Part shown: piece after piece, positions 52,504-61,276 of the stretch | Position numbering within the stretch: the first letter of the stretch is position 1 | Layout of the letters: every line of letters begins with the position of its first letter | NCBI GenBank assembly: GCA_947259885.1 | Contig: CAMYNW010000006.1 | Coordinates: forward strand, 1 to 64,000 | Source: an uncultured Gammaproteobacteria bacterium | GTDB taxonomy: Bacteria; Pseudomonadota; Gammaproteobacteria; Arenicellales; Poriferihabitantaceae | Direction: 5' to 3' | DNA: 64,000 bases | Translations under genes and position numbers: made by a program | The notes under the pieces: generated by a model | What the model was told of the DNA's origin: nothing | The model's database searches: none | What the model saw: only the letters and a program-made list of their open reading frames with translations

Positions 52504-53355
52504 TCAGTGTGCAAAAAGTACGGGCACATCAGCATGCTGCAATATGTAGCGCGTGGCACCCCCAAGAATAATTTCCCGAAATCTGGAGTGACCATAAGCG
52601 CCCATCACGATTAACTCAGCGTTGATATCGCCAGCCTGCTTTAAAATAGATCTACCGGAAGAAAGGCCTTCTTGCTGAATCAGCACTGGGCCAGCTTCAA
52701 TTCCATGCACAGACATTAAGTCTCGAATCTTCTGATTCATTTGCTCCATGGCCTGCTTGTCGTCTTCACCTTTGTAAGCAGTAAGTATGTATATCTCATT
52801 GGCCTGGTCCAGAAAATGCATCGCCCCCCTGACTGCCGCAGCAGACTCCCTGCTGCCGTCCCATGCCACCAGTACTCTGTTTGCGGTATTCCTAAACCCG
52901 GGCGCTGCATCCGGCATCACCAGACACTCGGTTCCGGATTCCACTAGTATACTATTGAGGCTGTTTCGGTAGCTAGGACTGGTATGTGCTGGGTCTGGCT
53001 TACCCAAAATCAATAGATCATGATACCTGCCCTCTTCACTCACGATCAAAGCCACATCTCCCTCTTTCTGCTGCCACTTTAGTTCCTGCTGATACTCCTC
53101 GGCCAGCAACATGCAAGCTTCCTCGATCATCTTTGCAGACTGCATCGCCTGCTCTCTGCTTTTCGATATTATTTTCTCCCCCATATACCAGCCACCATGC
53201 ATGGTGCTGGTTGGAATCGCCGGAATCTCTATATGTATCGGCAGAATCGCCGTGACCACCGCACCTCCGGCACCCGCAATATTAAACGCGGTCTCAATAC
53301 GAGCAAGGGATTCAGCACTACTGTCCAAGCATACAAGTATTCTTTTAAGCTTCAT
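52504..53355 (-). CDS. Universal stress protein, two-domain
   Basis: A second tandem UspA protein, 283 residues, clearly a paralogue of the next gene. Domain 1 starts KRILVCLDSSAESLARIETAFNIA, and domain 2 starts ANRVLVAWDGSRESAAAVRGAMHFL (about 157). It ends with VMGAYGHSRFREIILGGATRYIL and VPVLFAH. The two copies share the loop GAYGHSRFRE almost exactly, pointing to duplication. It lies 12 bases after the c-haem protein gene and 80 bases before its paralogue. Confidence 0.9.
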   Translation of the reverse strand: MKLKRILVCLDSSAESLARIETAFNIAGAGGAVVTAILPIHIEIPAIPTSTMHGGWYMGEKIISKSREQAMQSAKMIEEACMLLAEEYQQELKWQQKEGDVALIVSEEGRYHDLLILGKPDPAHTSPSYRNSLNSILVESGTECLVMPDAAPGFRNTANRVLVAWDGSRESAAAVRGAMHFLDQANEIYILTAYKGEDDKQAMEQMNQKIRDLMSVHGIEAGPVLIQQEGLSSGRSILKQAGDINAELIVMGAYGHSRFREIILGGATRYILQHADVPVLFAH

Positions 53356-53367
53356 ATCGACCTCGGT

Positions 53368-54594
53368 TTACTCTATTCCCAGGATAGTTCTCAGGTCCTC
53401 GATAGGCACCGAGAACAGCTCCTCCAGCGGATCAACATCACCGTAATACTTTAAAGCATACTCTTCCAGTTCAGCATATGCCGCTTTAGCCAGCTCGCTA
53501 TCCGGCGCCTCACGCATAGATGCTTCTAAATAGAGTTCAGCTGTGGGTACTGAACTGCTGAATGTGCGCATACGCATATGTATCATAGCTAACATAAAGT
53601 ACAGCTCTGACTTTTCCTGCGGCTCCAACCCACTGTTATTGTCGAGCAGCCGATTAATCATGGTCGACGTCACAATGTCATAGATCGATCGGTCTCTCCT
53701 GGTAAGTGACGCCTCTGCCTTATCCGCCATCTGATACAGAGATCTGATCTGATTCATGCCAGGTTCCTGGCGAAGATCATCTGCAAACTGATCGAGGTTC
53801 TCTATCCATAGTCCGATCTTTCGCTGCAGATAAAAAGGCGTGCTCTTCTTTTCCTGCACCTGGCGCAGTATCGGCAGTGGGCGCTCTCCATCCGCGGTGA
53901 TATGCAGGCAGTACCAAAGATAATCCAGCAATTCCTCTTCTGTCTCTAATTCACTGGTGGCATAGTCAGACTGCGTCAGGTAGTTTTCCATGCTCTCTAA
54001 GGCCCGTTCAGGTTGCCTTATGGCAATCAAAATTCGAGCGGCCAGTACTGAGTTCAAATCAGTATCCTTCAGCGACTCCCCGAATTCCTGACCAATTGAG
54101 CGCGATTTGTCATCTGGTAGAAGAGTGTGACACGCTACACAGTGCTCAATGGTGTCCAGTAGATAGAGTTCGGCTACATCATGTAATCCATTGCGGTAAT
54201 GCCGCAGCATTTGTTGAACATTCTGATCCAGTGACCTGCCAAACAAATGAAACGAAACTGGCTCAAGCTGGCCATGCTTAAGCAGAGAATAGGAGGCCTG
54301 ATCAAGCTGCTCCAACTTGGCTACTACATCTGGTTCGTCGAGTCGATCATATCCTGGCTCGAGAGCAAGCCTGACCAGAAAACTAAGGGAGTCGTATGCG
54401 CGATGCATCACCCCCAGCAATTCCGTGTCCTGACTTTCGGTGGCGGTAGCCGGTGCTGTAGAGAGAGTTGCAGCACCCAAAAGAGAAGATATCAGACCAC
54501 ATTTGACCAGGCGAATTATCCTGGTCAGTCCGCTACCAACGAGAGGTATTCGTTTTTCCATCAGCTCTAAGACTTCTTTTGAATTGTTACTCAC
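53368..54594 (-). CDS. Exported protein with single CxxCH haem motif
   Basis: A 408-residue product. The start is GTG at 54594. An ATG at 54561 is a reasonable alternative. The hydrophobic segment CGLISSLLGAATLSTAPATA (about 32-51) looks like a signal peptide or anchor. EHCVACHTLLPDD places a c-haem site at Cys152/Cys155/His156 in the middle of a helical domain. The remainder (about 180-400) is helical with TPR-like spacing (LAARILIAIRQPERALESMENYL, LDNNSGLEPQEKSELYFMLAMIHMRM). I do not recognise the family. It is the first gene of the haem/Usp set and probably acts in the periplasm. Confidence 0.75.
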   Translation of the reverse strand: MSNNSKEVLELMEKRIPLVGSGLTRIIRLVKCGLISSLLGAATLSTAPATATESQDTELLGVMHRAYDSLSFLVRLALEPGYDRLDEPDVVAKLEQLDQASYSLLKHGQLEPVSFHLFGRSLDQNVQQMLRHYRNGLHDVAELYLLDTIEHCVACHTLLPDDKSRSIGQEFGESLKDTDLNSVLAARILIAIRQPERALESMENYLTQSDYATSELETEEELLDYLWYCLHITADGERPLPILRQVQEKKSTPFYLQRKIGLWIENLDQFADDLRQEPGMNQIRSLYQMADKAEASLTRRDRSIYDIVTSTMINRLLDNNSGLEPQEKSELYFMLAMIHMRMRTFSSSVPTAELYLEASMREAPDSELAKAAYAELEEYALKYYGDVDPLEELFSVPIEDLRTILGIE

Positions 54595-55235
54595 TACAAC
54601 CTATCAGTGGGTATGGCGCTTGATATTGATCAGGATCAGACCCTGCCCACAACGATAACCAGGTTTAATTCGAACACAATAGCCGCCGGTGAAATTATCA
54701 AGGTAACTCCAATCCAACACCATAAGTTATTAAAGAAGGATTTCAACCTGCCTGAGTTGGTTTCTACCTGATTAAACCAACACAAGTCTAACACGCGCTA
54801 ATGTCTGAATTAGTGCGACAAATTAGCATAGACAATTGGAATCAATCCCAGACTCTGTTTAATCGGAAAGCTTTATACAGGGACTTAGAATTATAGATTC
54901 AATAGAATCCACGCCTTGACTAACAGATAGAGCATAAAGCGAGATGCCCTCGAGGGTGTAAAAACCAACGTTATTCTAACGCTGTACTTTTAACTAATTC
55001 GTCAGTGCAGAAAGCTGTTTTTTGGAAATAGAAAAATGAGGAAGGAAATTTGCGTTAAAACTCGATTTGGATGATGATCCAATCGAAATACACGACTAAC
55101 AAACCAGCCCGCCAGGCAACTTCAGTGAAGTTGAAGAAACTCCAACAGTGCGCGGTCGATCACTGTTGCTGCCTGACAGGCCCGCCTGCCCTCTGGGCTA
55201 TCCCAGAGTGTATTGCCTAAACAGCGTCATCCCCT
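54595..55235. other. Long intergenic region with clustered hairpins
   Basis: A 641-base gap. The left two thirds are AT-rich and presumably hold the promoter of the haem/Usp set. I saw no convincing gene there. The right end (55118-55208) packs several perfect hairpins, listed separately. Confidence 0.5.
55118..55208. repeat. Cluster of perfect inverted repeats
   Basis: Three stem-loops lie within 91 bases: AACTTC-AGT-GAAGTT (55118-55132), CAACAGTG-10-CACTGTTG (55143-55168) and CTCTGGG-CTAT-CCCAGAG (55191-55208). None has a U-tract. They stand downstream of the EF-hand gene and could be a structured 3' UTR, processing sites, or a small RNA. Confidence 0.45.
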
Positions 55236-55481
55236 TCATGAAGCTGATTTGGACTCAGTAGTTTCAATAAATAATGCGAATTCGTTCTTGTCCAGCTCCC
55301 GGTCACCATTGAGGTCATACTCAGCCATGGTTTCCTGCAAACCTTCCATCGCCACAGCTTCTTCCGCGCTGATGGTCCCGCTCTGATCCACATCAAGCTG
55401 ATTGAACGCATCTTCGTCCGCTATGGCGGCCTGGCTTGCTCCGAACATAATGAGCGAAGTGAGAAACAGTTTTCTTGACAT
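55236..55481 (-). CDS. Small periplasmic EF-hand protein
   Basis: ATG at 55481 has GGAG seven bases upstream. The open frame to 55574 is ignored because a signal peptide (MSRKLFLTSLIMFGASQAAIA) starts here. The mature protein, about 60 residues, is little more than two canonical 12-residue EF-hand loops: D30-V-D-Q-S-G-T-I-S-A-E-E41 and D56-L-N-G-D-R-E-L-D-K-N-E67. Both have the full set of oxygen ligands at positions 1, 3, 5 and 12. Such EF-hand pairs bind calcium, and many small exported proteins of this type are found in marine proteobacteria. It is a single gene divergent from glrK. Confidence 0.85.
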   Translation of the reverse strand: MSRKLFLTSLIMFGASQAAIADEDAFNQLDVDQSGTISAEEAVAMEGLQETMAEYDLNGDRELDKNEFALFIETTESKSAS

Positions 55482-55786
55482 AATAATTCTCCAGTAACGT
55501 TTACTTACAAATTGGCAGTTCATTGCCCCGTGATATTGGTTTAGCAACATTCGTGCCAGCTTGAATTTGATCAATCTATTTAATCTTTTACATTCCTAAG
55601 CTAGAATCAGCCTAAGCATTTGCCTCGTATTGTTGCAGCCATCTAGCAACACAAGAGCGCAGAAATTAAGATAACTAATTGATTTTGTTTAAATATTAGA
55701 TGTCTCTTATTGGCGACGCTTTGCCGGGGCAGTGGATCACTGGCAAAATCTGAAACTTAATTCTTATCACTCGACCAAATCGGAAA
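55482..55786. other. Divergent control region between the EF-hand gene and glrK
   Basis: A 305-base AT-rich gap. TGTTGC (55631-55636) and GCAACA (55646-55651) form a 6-base inverted repeat with a 9-base spacer, a possible operator. A sigma-54-like sequence at 55711-55724 has wrong spacing and was rejected. Confidence 0.4.
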
Positions 55787-57256
55787 TTGAAAATACAGCC
55801 CAAGACCGTTTATCGGCTGATGCTAGTCAGTTTCCTGCTAGTGGCGCTGCCGCTTATGATTGGATTAATGGTGCTGTTTTTTCAGATGGACCGACTGTCC
55901 TTACAGATGCAGTCCATCGTAAATCAGTCGGCTGCGGTAATGGAAAACAGCCGATTAGTGACCACTCAGGCTCTTGGTCTGAAAAGAAGTGCTGAACAGT
56001 ATCTGATCCTGCTGGACAGAAAGCTGCTTGCACGCTACGAAGAGCAGCGCCAGTCCCTGCAGAAATCAGTGGAGGTCTTACTGGAACTCCCAATTAATAT
56101 GGAGATGTCGAACAACCTGCACCAGGTCGCGAGGATTGAAGAGAGATTGCATTCGGAACTAAACGACATCGATGCTACCCATGCTCTGCGAGCTAGTCAG
56201 GAGCCCGATCTGCTGCCGGAAAAACCGGCAGAACTCGATCAGCTTGCAGTGTTAATTGGAAACATACCCGCACAAGCCAGCCAATTTGTTAAATCGATGC
56301 GCGAGGAAATGGCTGCCAGCGCGAGTCGATCAAAGAAATCCCTGATGGCGCTTTTGTTGACGGTCGTGCCTACTGCTGTATTTCTCGCCCTGATCAGCGG
56401 CACTGTAATAAATCGCCCTCTTAAAAAAGTGATTTCTTTGATAAAAAGGATGGGAGAAGGCGAATATCCACGCGACACCTATGTCGGTGGGCCTAAAGAT
56501 ATTGAAGCCATGGGAGAGCAGTTGCACTGGCTTTCAGAACGACTATCCCAAATCGAGCAGCAAAAGGTCACTTTTCTGCAAAATGTTTCCCATGAGTTAA
56601 AAACTCCTCTTACCGCAATTCGAGAAGGTACCGACCTGATGCAAGAGCAGGTCATTGGAAAACTTAATCCGGAACAACTGGAAGTTCTAGAAATCATGAA
56701 ACAAAATACTTTCCTTCTGCAAAACCAACTTGAATCGCTGCTGGATTTCAATTTGGCTCTTACAATGGACGAACCTTTCCCTCAAGTGCCGGTAAATATT
56801 AAACGTGTCATCGAGAAGATTATCGACAAACTACATCTGATTTTAAAAAGCCGTCAACTGAGTGTCGAACACAACACACCAGCAGCTCGCATCATCGGAA
56901 ATCAGGCCCAGCTCGAAAGCCTGTTTGAAAACCTTCTAACCAACGCCATTAAGTTTTCACCCAGGGGTGGCACAATAAAAATATCTACCGAAGTAACCAA
57001 TGATGGCATCGACGTAGAGATTCAGGATGCCGGTCCCGGTTTCAGCAATGACGAGGTCAAGAAAGTATTCAAACCCTTTTATCAGGGAAGAAAAAGTCCC
57101 AACAGCCATATCAAAGGTACGGGGCTCGGTCTGTCCATAGCTAAAAGGTATGCCGACCTGCATGGTGGGCGAATTGAAATAGCAAACTCCGCTATTGGCG
57201 CTGCCGTAAAAGTACTACTCCCGGTCAATAATATGAAGGTGTCACATGAAGCTTAA
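55787..57256 (+). CDS. glrK: Sensor histidine kinase GlrK/QseE-like
   Basis: Membrane sensor kinase, 489 residues, starting with TTG at 55787 and with no upstream ATG in frame. ATG at 55820 is the alternative. Order: membrane helix (VSFLLVALPLMIGLMVLFF, about 14-32), a helical periplasmic sensor region (33-185), a second helix (SLMALLLTVVPTAVFLALISG near 186-206), HAMP (NRPLKKVISLIKRMGEGEY), the H-box NVSHELKTPLTAI (His about 269), N-box FENLLTNAIKF, and ATP boxes DAGPGF and GTGLGLSIAKRY. It is first in a trio with a QseG-like lipoprotein and a sigma-54 regulator, the known envelope-stress/small-RNA control module. Confidence 0.9.
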   Translation: MKIQPKTVYRLMLVSFLLVALPLMIGLMVLFFQMDRLSLQMQSIVNQSAAVMENSRLVTTQALGLKRSAEQYLILLDRKLLARYEEQRQSLQKSVEVLLELPINMEMSNNLHQVARIEERLHSELNDIDATHALRASQEPDLLPEKPAELDQLAVLIGNIPAQASQFVKSMREEMAASASRSKKSLMALLLTVVPTAVFLALISGTVINRPLKKVISLIKRMGEGEYPRDTYVGGPKDIEAMGEQLHWLSERLSQIEQQKVTFLQNVSHELKTPLTAIREGTDLMQEQVIGKLNPEQLEVLEIMKQNTFLLQNQLESLLDFNLALTMDEPFPQVPVNIKRVIEKIIDKLHLILKSRQLSVEHNTPAARIIGNQAQLESLFENLLTNAIKFSPRGGTIKISTEVTNDGIDVEIQDAGPGFSNDEVKKVFKPFYQGRKSPNSHIKGTGLGLSIAKRYADLHGGRIEIANSAIGAAVKVLLPVNNMKVSHEA

Positions 57257-57881
57257 ACATAAATTTTTACTTTTATGTTTTTGTTCACTCACGCTGATAT
57301 TGTTTGGCTGCGTCGCCACGACGACGAAAACAGATATACAACCTGAACCACAATCTGAATCACGCGTTGTGCATAAGGTTGTTTCTAGCTCTCCGAGTGT
57401 TTGTGGAGCTTTGGACGAATTCCTGATCGATGCACAAAAGCTGGACGGAGCTCAAAGGGCTGCGCTTCTTGAGCAACTTAGCGGCTATGACGTTAACGAG
57501 TTTTCCTGTGACAGACTTAAAACTGGCTTACTAATAAGCCAGATCGGCAAAAGCGCGGATGAGGATGCTCTCGCAATCAAAATTCTTGGCGAGTACGAGA
57601 AAATCGATAAGCTTAGCGACGCAGAACGTCGATTGATCAAGTTGATGATTCAGCATAGCGAAGATCTAAAACGACTTCATATTCTATTGAAGAAACTGGG
57701 GGATAAGCTCATCGCTGAAAAAGCATTATCCGAAACCATGTCAGCAGATCTGCTGACGCTCCAGCAAAAATTGAACCAGCTACAGAAAATCGAGGCAGAT
57801 ATTAATGAAACAGAACAGTCCATCTCAGCTCCAACTTCATCAAGCCTCAACGCGGACGGCTCCGAAAATACTGGTAGTTGA
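57246..57881 (+). CDS. qseG: QseG-like outer-membrane lipoprotein
   Basis: A 211-residue lipoprotein with signal peptide and lipobox LFGC (Cys22). Two further regions are visible: a Cys-containing helical part (VCGALDEFLIDAQKLDGAQRAALLEQL and EFSCDRLKTGLLIS) and a coiled coil ending KLGDKLIAEKALSETMSADLLTLQQKL near 150-176. In E. coli QseG/YfhG lies between GlrK and GlrR and activates GlrK by contact. The same gene order supports the name, though sequence similarity cannot be measured here. Its start overlaps glrK by 11 bases, and its 3' end overlaps glrR by 77. Confidence 0.75.
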   Translation: MKLKHKFLLLCFCSLTLILFGCVATTTKTDIQPEPQSESRVVHKVVSSSPSVCGALDEFLIDAQKLDGAQRAALLEQLSGYDVNEFSCDRLKTGLLISQIGKSADEDALAIKILGEYEKIDKLSDAERRLIKLMIQHSEDLKRLHILLKKLGDKLIAEKALSETMSADLLTLQQKLNQLQKIEADINETEQSISAPTSSSLNADGSENTGS

Positions 57882-59223
57882 TGATGACCCCGGACTTCTG
57901 CGACTACTAAGCATCCGTCTAAAAGCATACGGATTCGATCTGCATACAGCAGAATCTGCCGAACAGGCATTATCCGCTGTTCCAGCATTTCAACCGGAAG
58001 TTGTCGTAACCGACCTGCGGATGCCAGGCATGGACGGAATGGCAATGTTCCGACAGCTTCATGATAAATATCCCACTCTACCCATTATCATTCTAACTGC
58101 GCACGGTAGCATTCCCGACGCAGTAGAAGCGACCCGGGAAGGGGTGTTTTCCTTTCTGACTAAACCATTCGACAGTCAAAAACTTTTGGCTGAAATTCGA
58201 CTTGCTCTACAAGTAAGCACCGGAATACCCGCTTCCAATGATGAGGGTGGTGAAAATAATTGGCGCAAAGGTATTATTGGTTGCAGTTCGCAGCTAGAAA
58301 ACCTACTTTTAGAAGCTCGGCGAATTGCGCCTAGCGATGTGAGTGTATTGATTCAAAGTCCTAGCGGCACCGGCAAGGAACTACTAGCACAGGCAATCCA
58401 TGATGCCAGTCGACGGGCCGACAAACCGTTCGTAGCTATCAACTGTACGGCAATTCCCGAGTCACTGTTTGAATCTGAATTGTTTGGTCACGCAAAGGGA
58501 GCTTTTACCGGTGCTGACCGAACCCGCGATGGATTAATCAAGGAGGCAGATGGAGGCACCTTATTTCTCGATGAAATAGGTGATATGCCTTTAGATTTTC
58601 AAGGCAAATTACTAAGATTTCTGCAGGAGAAGCAAGTTAGACCCGTTGGTTCTAATGAAATGCAACCTGTTGATGTACGCGTGCTATCGGCTACGCACCA
58701 TGATCTTGACCACGCTGTTTATACAGGGAAATTCCGTGAAGATTTGTATTACCGACTGAATGTCATCACCCTGGAACTTCCTCCGCTCTCCGAACGGCGC
58801 GAGGATATCTCCATGCTTGCCAATCACTTTCTAAGACAAATTCATACTCGCGATCGTAACTGTGTAGCGCGATCGTATTCGCCCCAGGCTATGGCATTGT
58901 TAACGATGGCAAAGTGGCCGGGCAATATTCGACAGTTGATGAACGTTGTCGAGCAGGTTGCGGTGCTCGCAACAACGCCGGTTATCTCAGAGTCACTTGT
59001 TCTCAGGGCTCTCAAGGGTGAACCCGATAAAACTGAATCATTTGTGCAAGCCCAACGAAGATTTGAGCGCGACTATCTGATAAAAATTCTACAGATGACC
59101 TCGGGAAACGTCACTCATGCATCCAAGCAAGCCGGCCGCAATCGCACCGAGTTTTACAAGTTGCTACATCGCCATAAGATCGACCCTAAGCAATATCGGC
59201 TTGCAGCTAAAACCATGAGCTAA
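57805..59223 (+). CDS. glrR: Sigma-54-dependent response regulator GlrR/QseF-like
   Basis: NtrC-class activator, 472 residues. The receiver has KILVVDDDPG (21-30), phospho-acceptor Asp70 in VVVTDLRMPG and Lys near 119. The AAA+ domain has SPSGTGKE (Walker A, Pro in place of the usual Glu), the sigma-54 contact loop GAFTGA near 233, GGTLFLDEIGDMP near 251, and an R-finger region. The C-terminal Fis-type HTH is GNVTHASKQAGRNRTEFYKLL. The ATG has GAGG nine bases upstream, and the receiver begins too close for any later start, so the 77-base overlap with qseG is real. Confidence 0.92.
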   Translation: MKQNSPSQLQLHQASTRTAPKILVVDDDPGLLRLLSIRLKAYGFDLHTAESAEQALSAVPAFQPEVVVTDLRMPGMDGMAMFRQLHDKYPTLPIIILTAHGSIPDAVEATREGVFSFLTKPFDSQKLLAEIRLALQVSTGIPASNDEGGENNWRKGIIGCSSQLENLLLEARRIAPSDVSVLIQSPSGTGKELLAQAIHDASRRADKPFVAINCTAIPESLFESELFGHAKGAFTGADRTRDGLIKEADGGTLFLDEIGDMPLDFQGKLLRFLQEKQVRPVGSNEMQPVDVRVLSATHHDLDHAVYTGKFREDLYYRLNVITLELPPLSERREDISMLANHFLRQIHTRDRNCVARSYSPQAMALLTMAKWPGNIRQLMNVVEQVAVLATTPVISESLVLRALKGEPDKTESFVQAQRRFERDYLIKILQMTSGNVTHASKQAGRNRTEFYKLLHRHKIDPKQYRLAAKTMS

Positions 59224-59260
59224 TGTCTTCAGGGTTCTAAGATGTTTCGTAAAACCTGAA

Positions 59261-59719
59261 TTACGACCCCATCCCTGCGTCTTGTTTATGTAATTGAATT
59301 TGAGTGACTCCCCTGAAGATTATAATTTGTTTTCGCTTGGAGACGTGGATCTCCAATATAGAACGATAGAAGTCGATCACATCCTGGTTGCAGGTTCTGA
59401 TTTGCAGATTTAATTTGGAGCAGCCGTCTTTTTTCAATATCGACTCTGCTAACGCCATGAGGCATCCACCGTAGCCGCATCTCCAGTGGGTTGGTAAAAC
59501 GGCGAGATAATTGAGCCAACCACGATGACCGTCAAACCCTATCATTATGGAGGCAACGATTTGATCGTCTTGCTCTCCAACGAGAAAGCGATTTGGGTCT
59601 ACAGATAGTTTTCGTGCAATATCCTTTAACGGATCATTCCAAGGTTTCACCAGGTCGCAACTTCGCCATAACTCAATAATCGCTTGTTGGTCTTGATCAG
59701 AATATGGTCGAATTTTCAT
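59261..59719 (-). CDS. GNAT acetyltransferase, YpeA-like, with aberrant C-terminus
   Basis: A 152-residue GNAT protein. Its first 115 residues match the YpeA family closely: KIRPYSDQDQQAIIELWRSCDLVKPWNDP, IMIGFDGHRGWLNYLAVLPTHWRCGYG (acetyl-CoA loop) and LNLQIRTCNQDVIDFYRS. The family normally closes with LGY...SLGKRLI within 20 residues. Here FYRS is followed by ILEIHVSKRKQIIIFRG and 15 more unrelated residues, as after a small deletion or frameshift. It may be partly defective. It lies four bases after the Nudix gene. The substrate of the family is not known. Confidence 0.75.
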   Translation of the reverse strand: MKIRPYSDQDQQAIIELWRSCDLVKPWNDPLKDIARKLSVDPNRFLVGEQDDQIVASIMIGFDGHRGWLNYLAVLPTHWRCGYGGCLMALAESILKKDGCSKLNLQIRTCNQDVIDFYRSILEIHVSKRKQIIIFRGVTQIQLHKQDAGMGS

Positions 59720-59723
59720 TGCC

Positions 59724-60281
59724 TCAGTGACAAATATTCTCCAGCCCTAGCAGCCCATCTTTGATCGCCTTCCTAAGCGTTTCCGCACCACCTTCCCACA
59801 GCGTTATATACTTATGCATCAGAGACGCCAGCACCTTTGGGCGCGCTTCGCCAGAATTCAGGCCCTCAATCAGGTCCCGCAGGCGAATCCACTGCCAGTC
59901 AAGTCGCTCGATTCTGGCTTCGCAGGGATGCTCAGGAATCTCCAGATGCGGTATGAATGGTACTTGCACAACGTACGAGTAAAATCCATCCACCTCACTT
60001 GGCGTCATTACCTCCAGCTCACTCGCAGTTGGTTTGTCGAACACGCAGCGTGTTTCCTCATGGAACTCTCTTGCAGCAGTTTCAGCAATAGTTTCATTCC
60101 CCCGTCGCCCACCACCGAACGCAGAGTAACCCAGTCGATCACTGACCGGATCAAAAGCAAGTAACACATAAGGCTCACCCGACACGCAGGCATAAGGAAT
60201 CACACCGGCGGGATTTGCCAGAGCAATGCCTGTCCACAGACTCAACATGAAAATCAGTACAGTTTTCATCTTTTTGATCAA
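59724..60281 (-). CDS. Exported Nudix hydrolase-like protein
   Basis: A 185-residue product with an evident signal peptide (KTVLIFMLSLWTGIALA, cleavage before NPAG) followed directly by a Nudix domain (GVIPYACVSGEPYVLLAFD). The Nudix box is G-GRRGN-E-TIAETAA-REFHEE-T, with all the acidic metal ligands but Arg where the last conserved Gly should be. Nudix enzymes normally hydrolyse nucleoside diphosphate compounds in the cytoplasm, so export is unusual. A periplasmic substrate such as a nucleotide-sugar or dinucleotide leaking through the cell wall is possible (inference). The next gene is the YpeA-like GNAT. Confidence 0.8.
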   Translation of the reverse strand: MIKKMKTVLIFMLSLWTGIALANPAGVIPYACVSGEPYVLLAFDPVSDRLGYSAFGGGRRGNETIAETAAREFHEETRCVFDKPTASELEVMTPSEVDGFYSYVVQVPFIPHLEIPEHPCEARIERLDWQWIRLRDLIEGLNSGEARPKVLASLMHKYITLWEGGAETLRKAIKDGLLGLENICH

Positions 60282-60367
60282 AATTTACTTGATTACAACT
60301 GTAGCCTGCCAGCATCAATTATCGCTGAATGTACCCGTGATAACAGTCGAACACTATAATACGCGAC

Positions 60368-61276
60368 ATGCTTGAATACTGGATCCCCATCACTATCGCT
60401 GCTGCGTTCTTCCAAAACGTGCGTTCGGCCCTTCAAAAACACCTGCAAGGCAGATTGTCTACAGTTGGTGCAGGTTACTCCAGGTTTCTTTATGCATTGC
60501 CGGTAGCTGCCCTTTATCTTTGGTTTATCGCCTACATTACGGGTCAGGAGCTGCCCCCCACCAATATAAAGTTTTTGATCTACTGTTTTCTGGGAGGAAT
60601 TTGCCAGATCATGTTCACAGTTTTCCTCTTGTGGATGTTTTCTTTTCAGAGCTTTGCCGTTGGTACAACGTTCTCTAAGCTCGAAGTAGTAATGGTGGCC
60701 ATACTTGGCGCACTAATTCTGCAAGACCTACTGAATATCCCGGCTATTGTCGCTATTGTGGTTTCTGCACTGGGTGTTTTTGCGCTCTCTTTGGGCCAGA
60801 GCAAACTATCTATTGGCGCGTTGGTTGCCGGATTGTTTCGCAAGCCTACCCTGATTGGTCTGATTTGCGCCGCATGGCTCGGCGGGTCGGTGGTGTTCTT
60901 CAGAGGAGCGTCGCTGTCCCTTGATCATCACAGCTTCACTTTATCTGCTGCCTTCACACTTTTTATCAGCCTGATGATACAGAACATAATTATGGGTGGT
61001 TATCTCTTAATACGCGAACCAGGCGAATTTGGTCGAGTATTGACCAACTGGCGATGGGCTGGAGCCGCAGGCGTTATGGGTGCCTTTGCATCGATATGTT
61101 GGTTCACCGCTTTCACAGTGCAGAATGCGAGTTATGTGCGCGCGCTGGGCCAGATAGAGTTGTTATTCACTTTTATCGCGACCACTGTGGTTTTTCGGGA
61201 GAAAGTGAGCCCCGCAGAGCTGGTCGGCATCTTCCTCGTTTGCGCAGGAATACTGATATTGCTGTTGTGGGGTTAA
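60368..61276 (+). CDS. EamA/DMT-superfamily transporter
   Basis: A 302-residue polytopic protein with about ten hydrophobic helices arranged as two EamA repeats (start WIPITIAAAFFQNVRSALQKHL, second repeat from about 150, ending ELVGIFLVCAGILILLLWG). The signature GTTFSKLEVVMVAILGALILQD near 99-120 and VRALGQIELLFTFIATTVVFREKVS near 258-282 are the typical gates of drug/metabolite transporters. The substrate is unknown. It has no partner gene. The stop overlaps the livF stop (convergent, 4 bases). Confidence 0.88.
   Translation: MLEYWIPITIAAAFFQNVRSALQKHLQGRLSTVGAGYSRFLYALPVAALYLWFIAYITGQELPPTNIKFLIYCFLGGICQIMFTVFLLWMFSFQSFAVGTTFSKLEVVMVAILGALILQDLLNIPAIVAIVVSALGVFALSLGQSKLSIGALVAGLFRKPTLIGLICAAWLGGSVVFFRGASLSLDHHSFTLSAAFTLFISLMIQNIIMGGYLLIREPGEFGRVLTNWRWAGAAGVMGAFASICWFTAFTVQNASYVRALGQIELLFTFIATTVVFREKVSPAELVGIFLVCAGILILLLWG

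Noticed and set aside
54801..54896. 31-codon plus-strand frame starting MSELVRQISIDNWNQ
   Set aside because: No ribosome binding site or family resemblance; expected by chance in AT-rich DNA.
55711..55724. Sigma-54-like promoter (TGGCGACGCTTTGCC-type) before glrK
   Set aside because: The GG and GC elements are 9 bases apart instead of 10, and the -24 element is imperfect.
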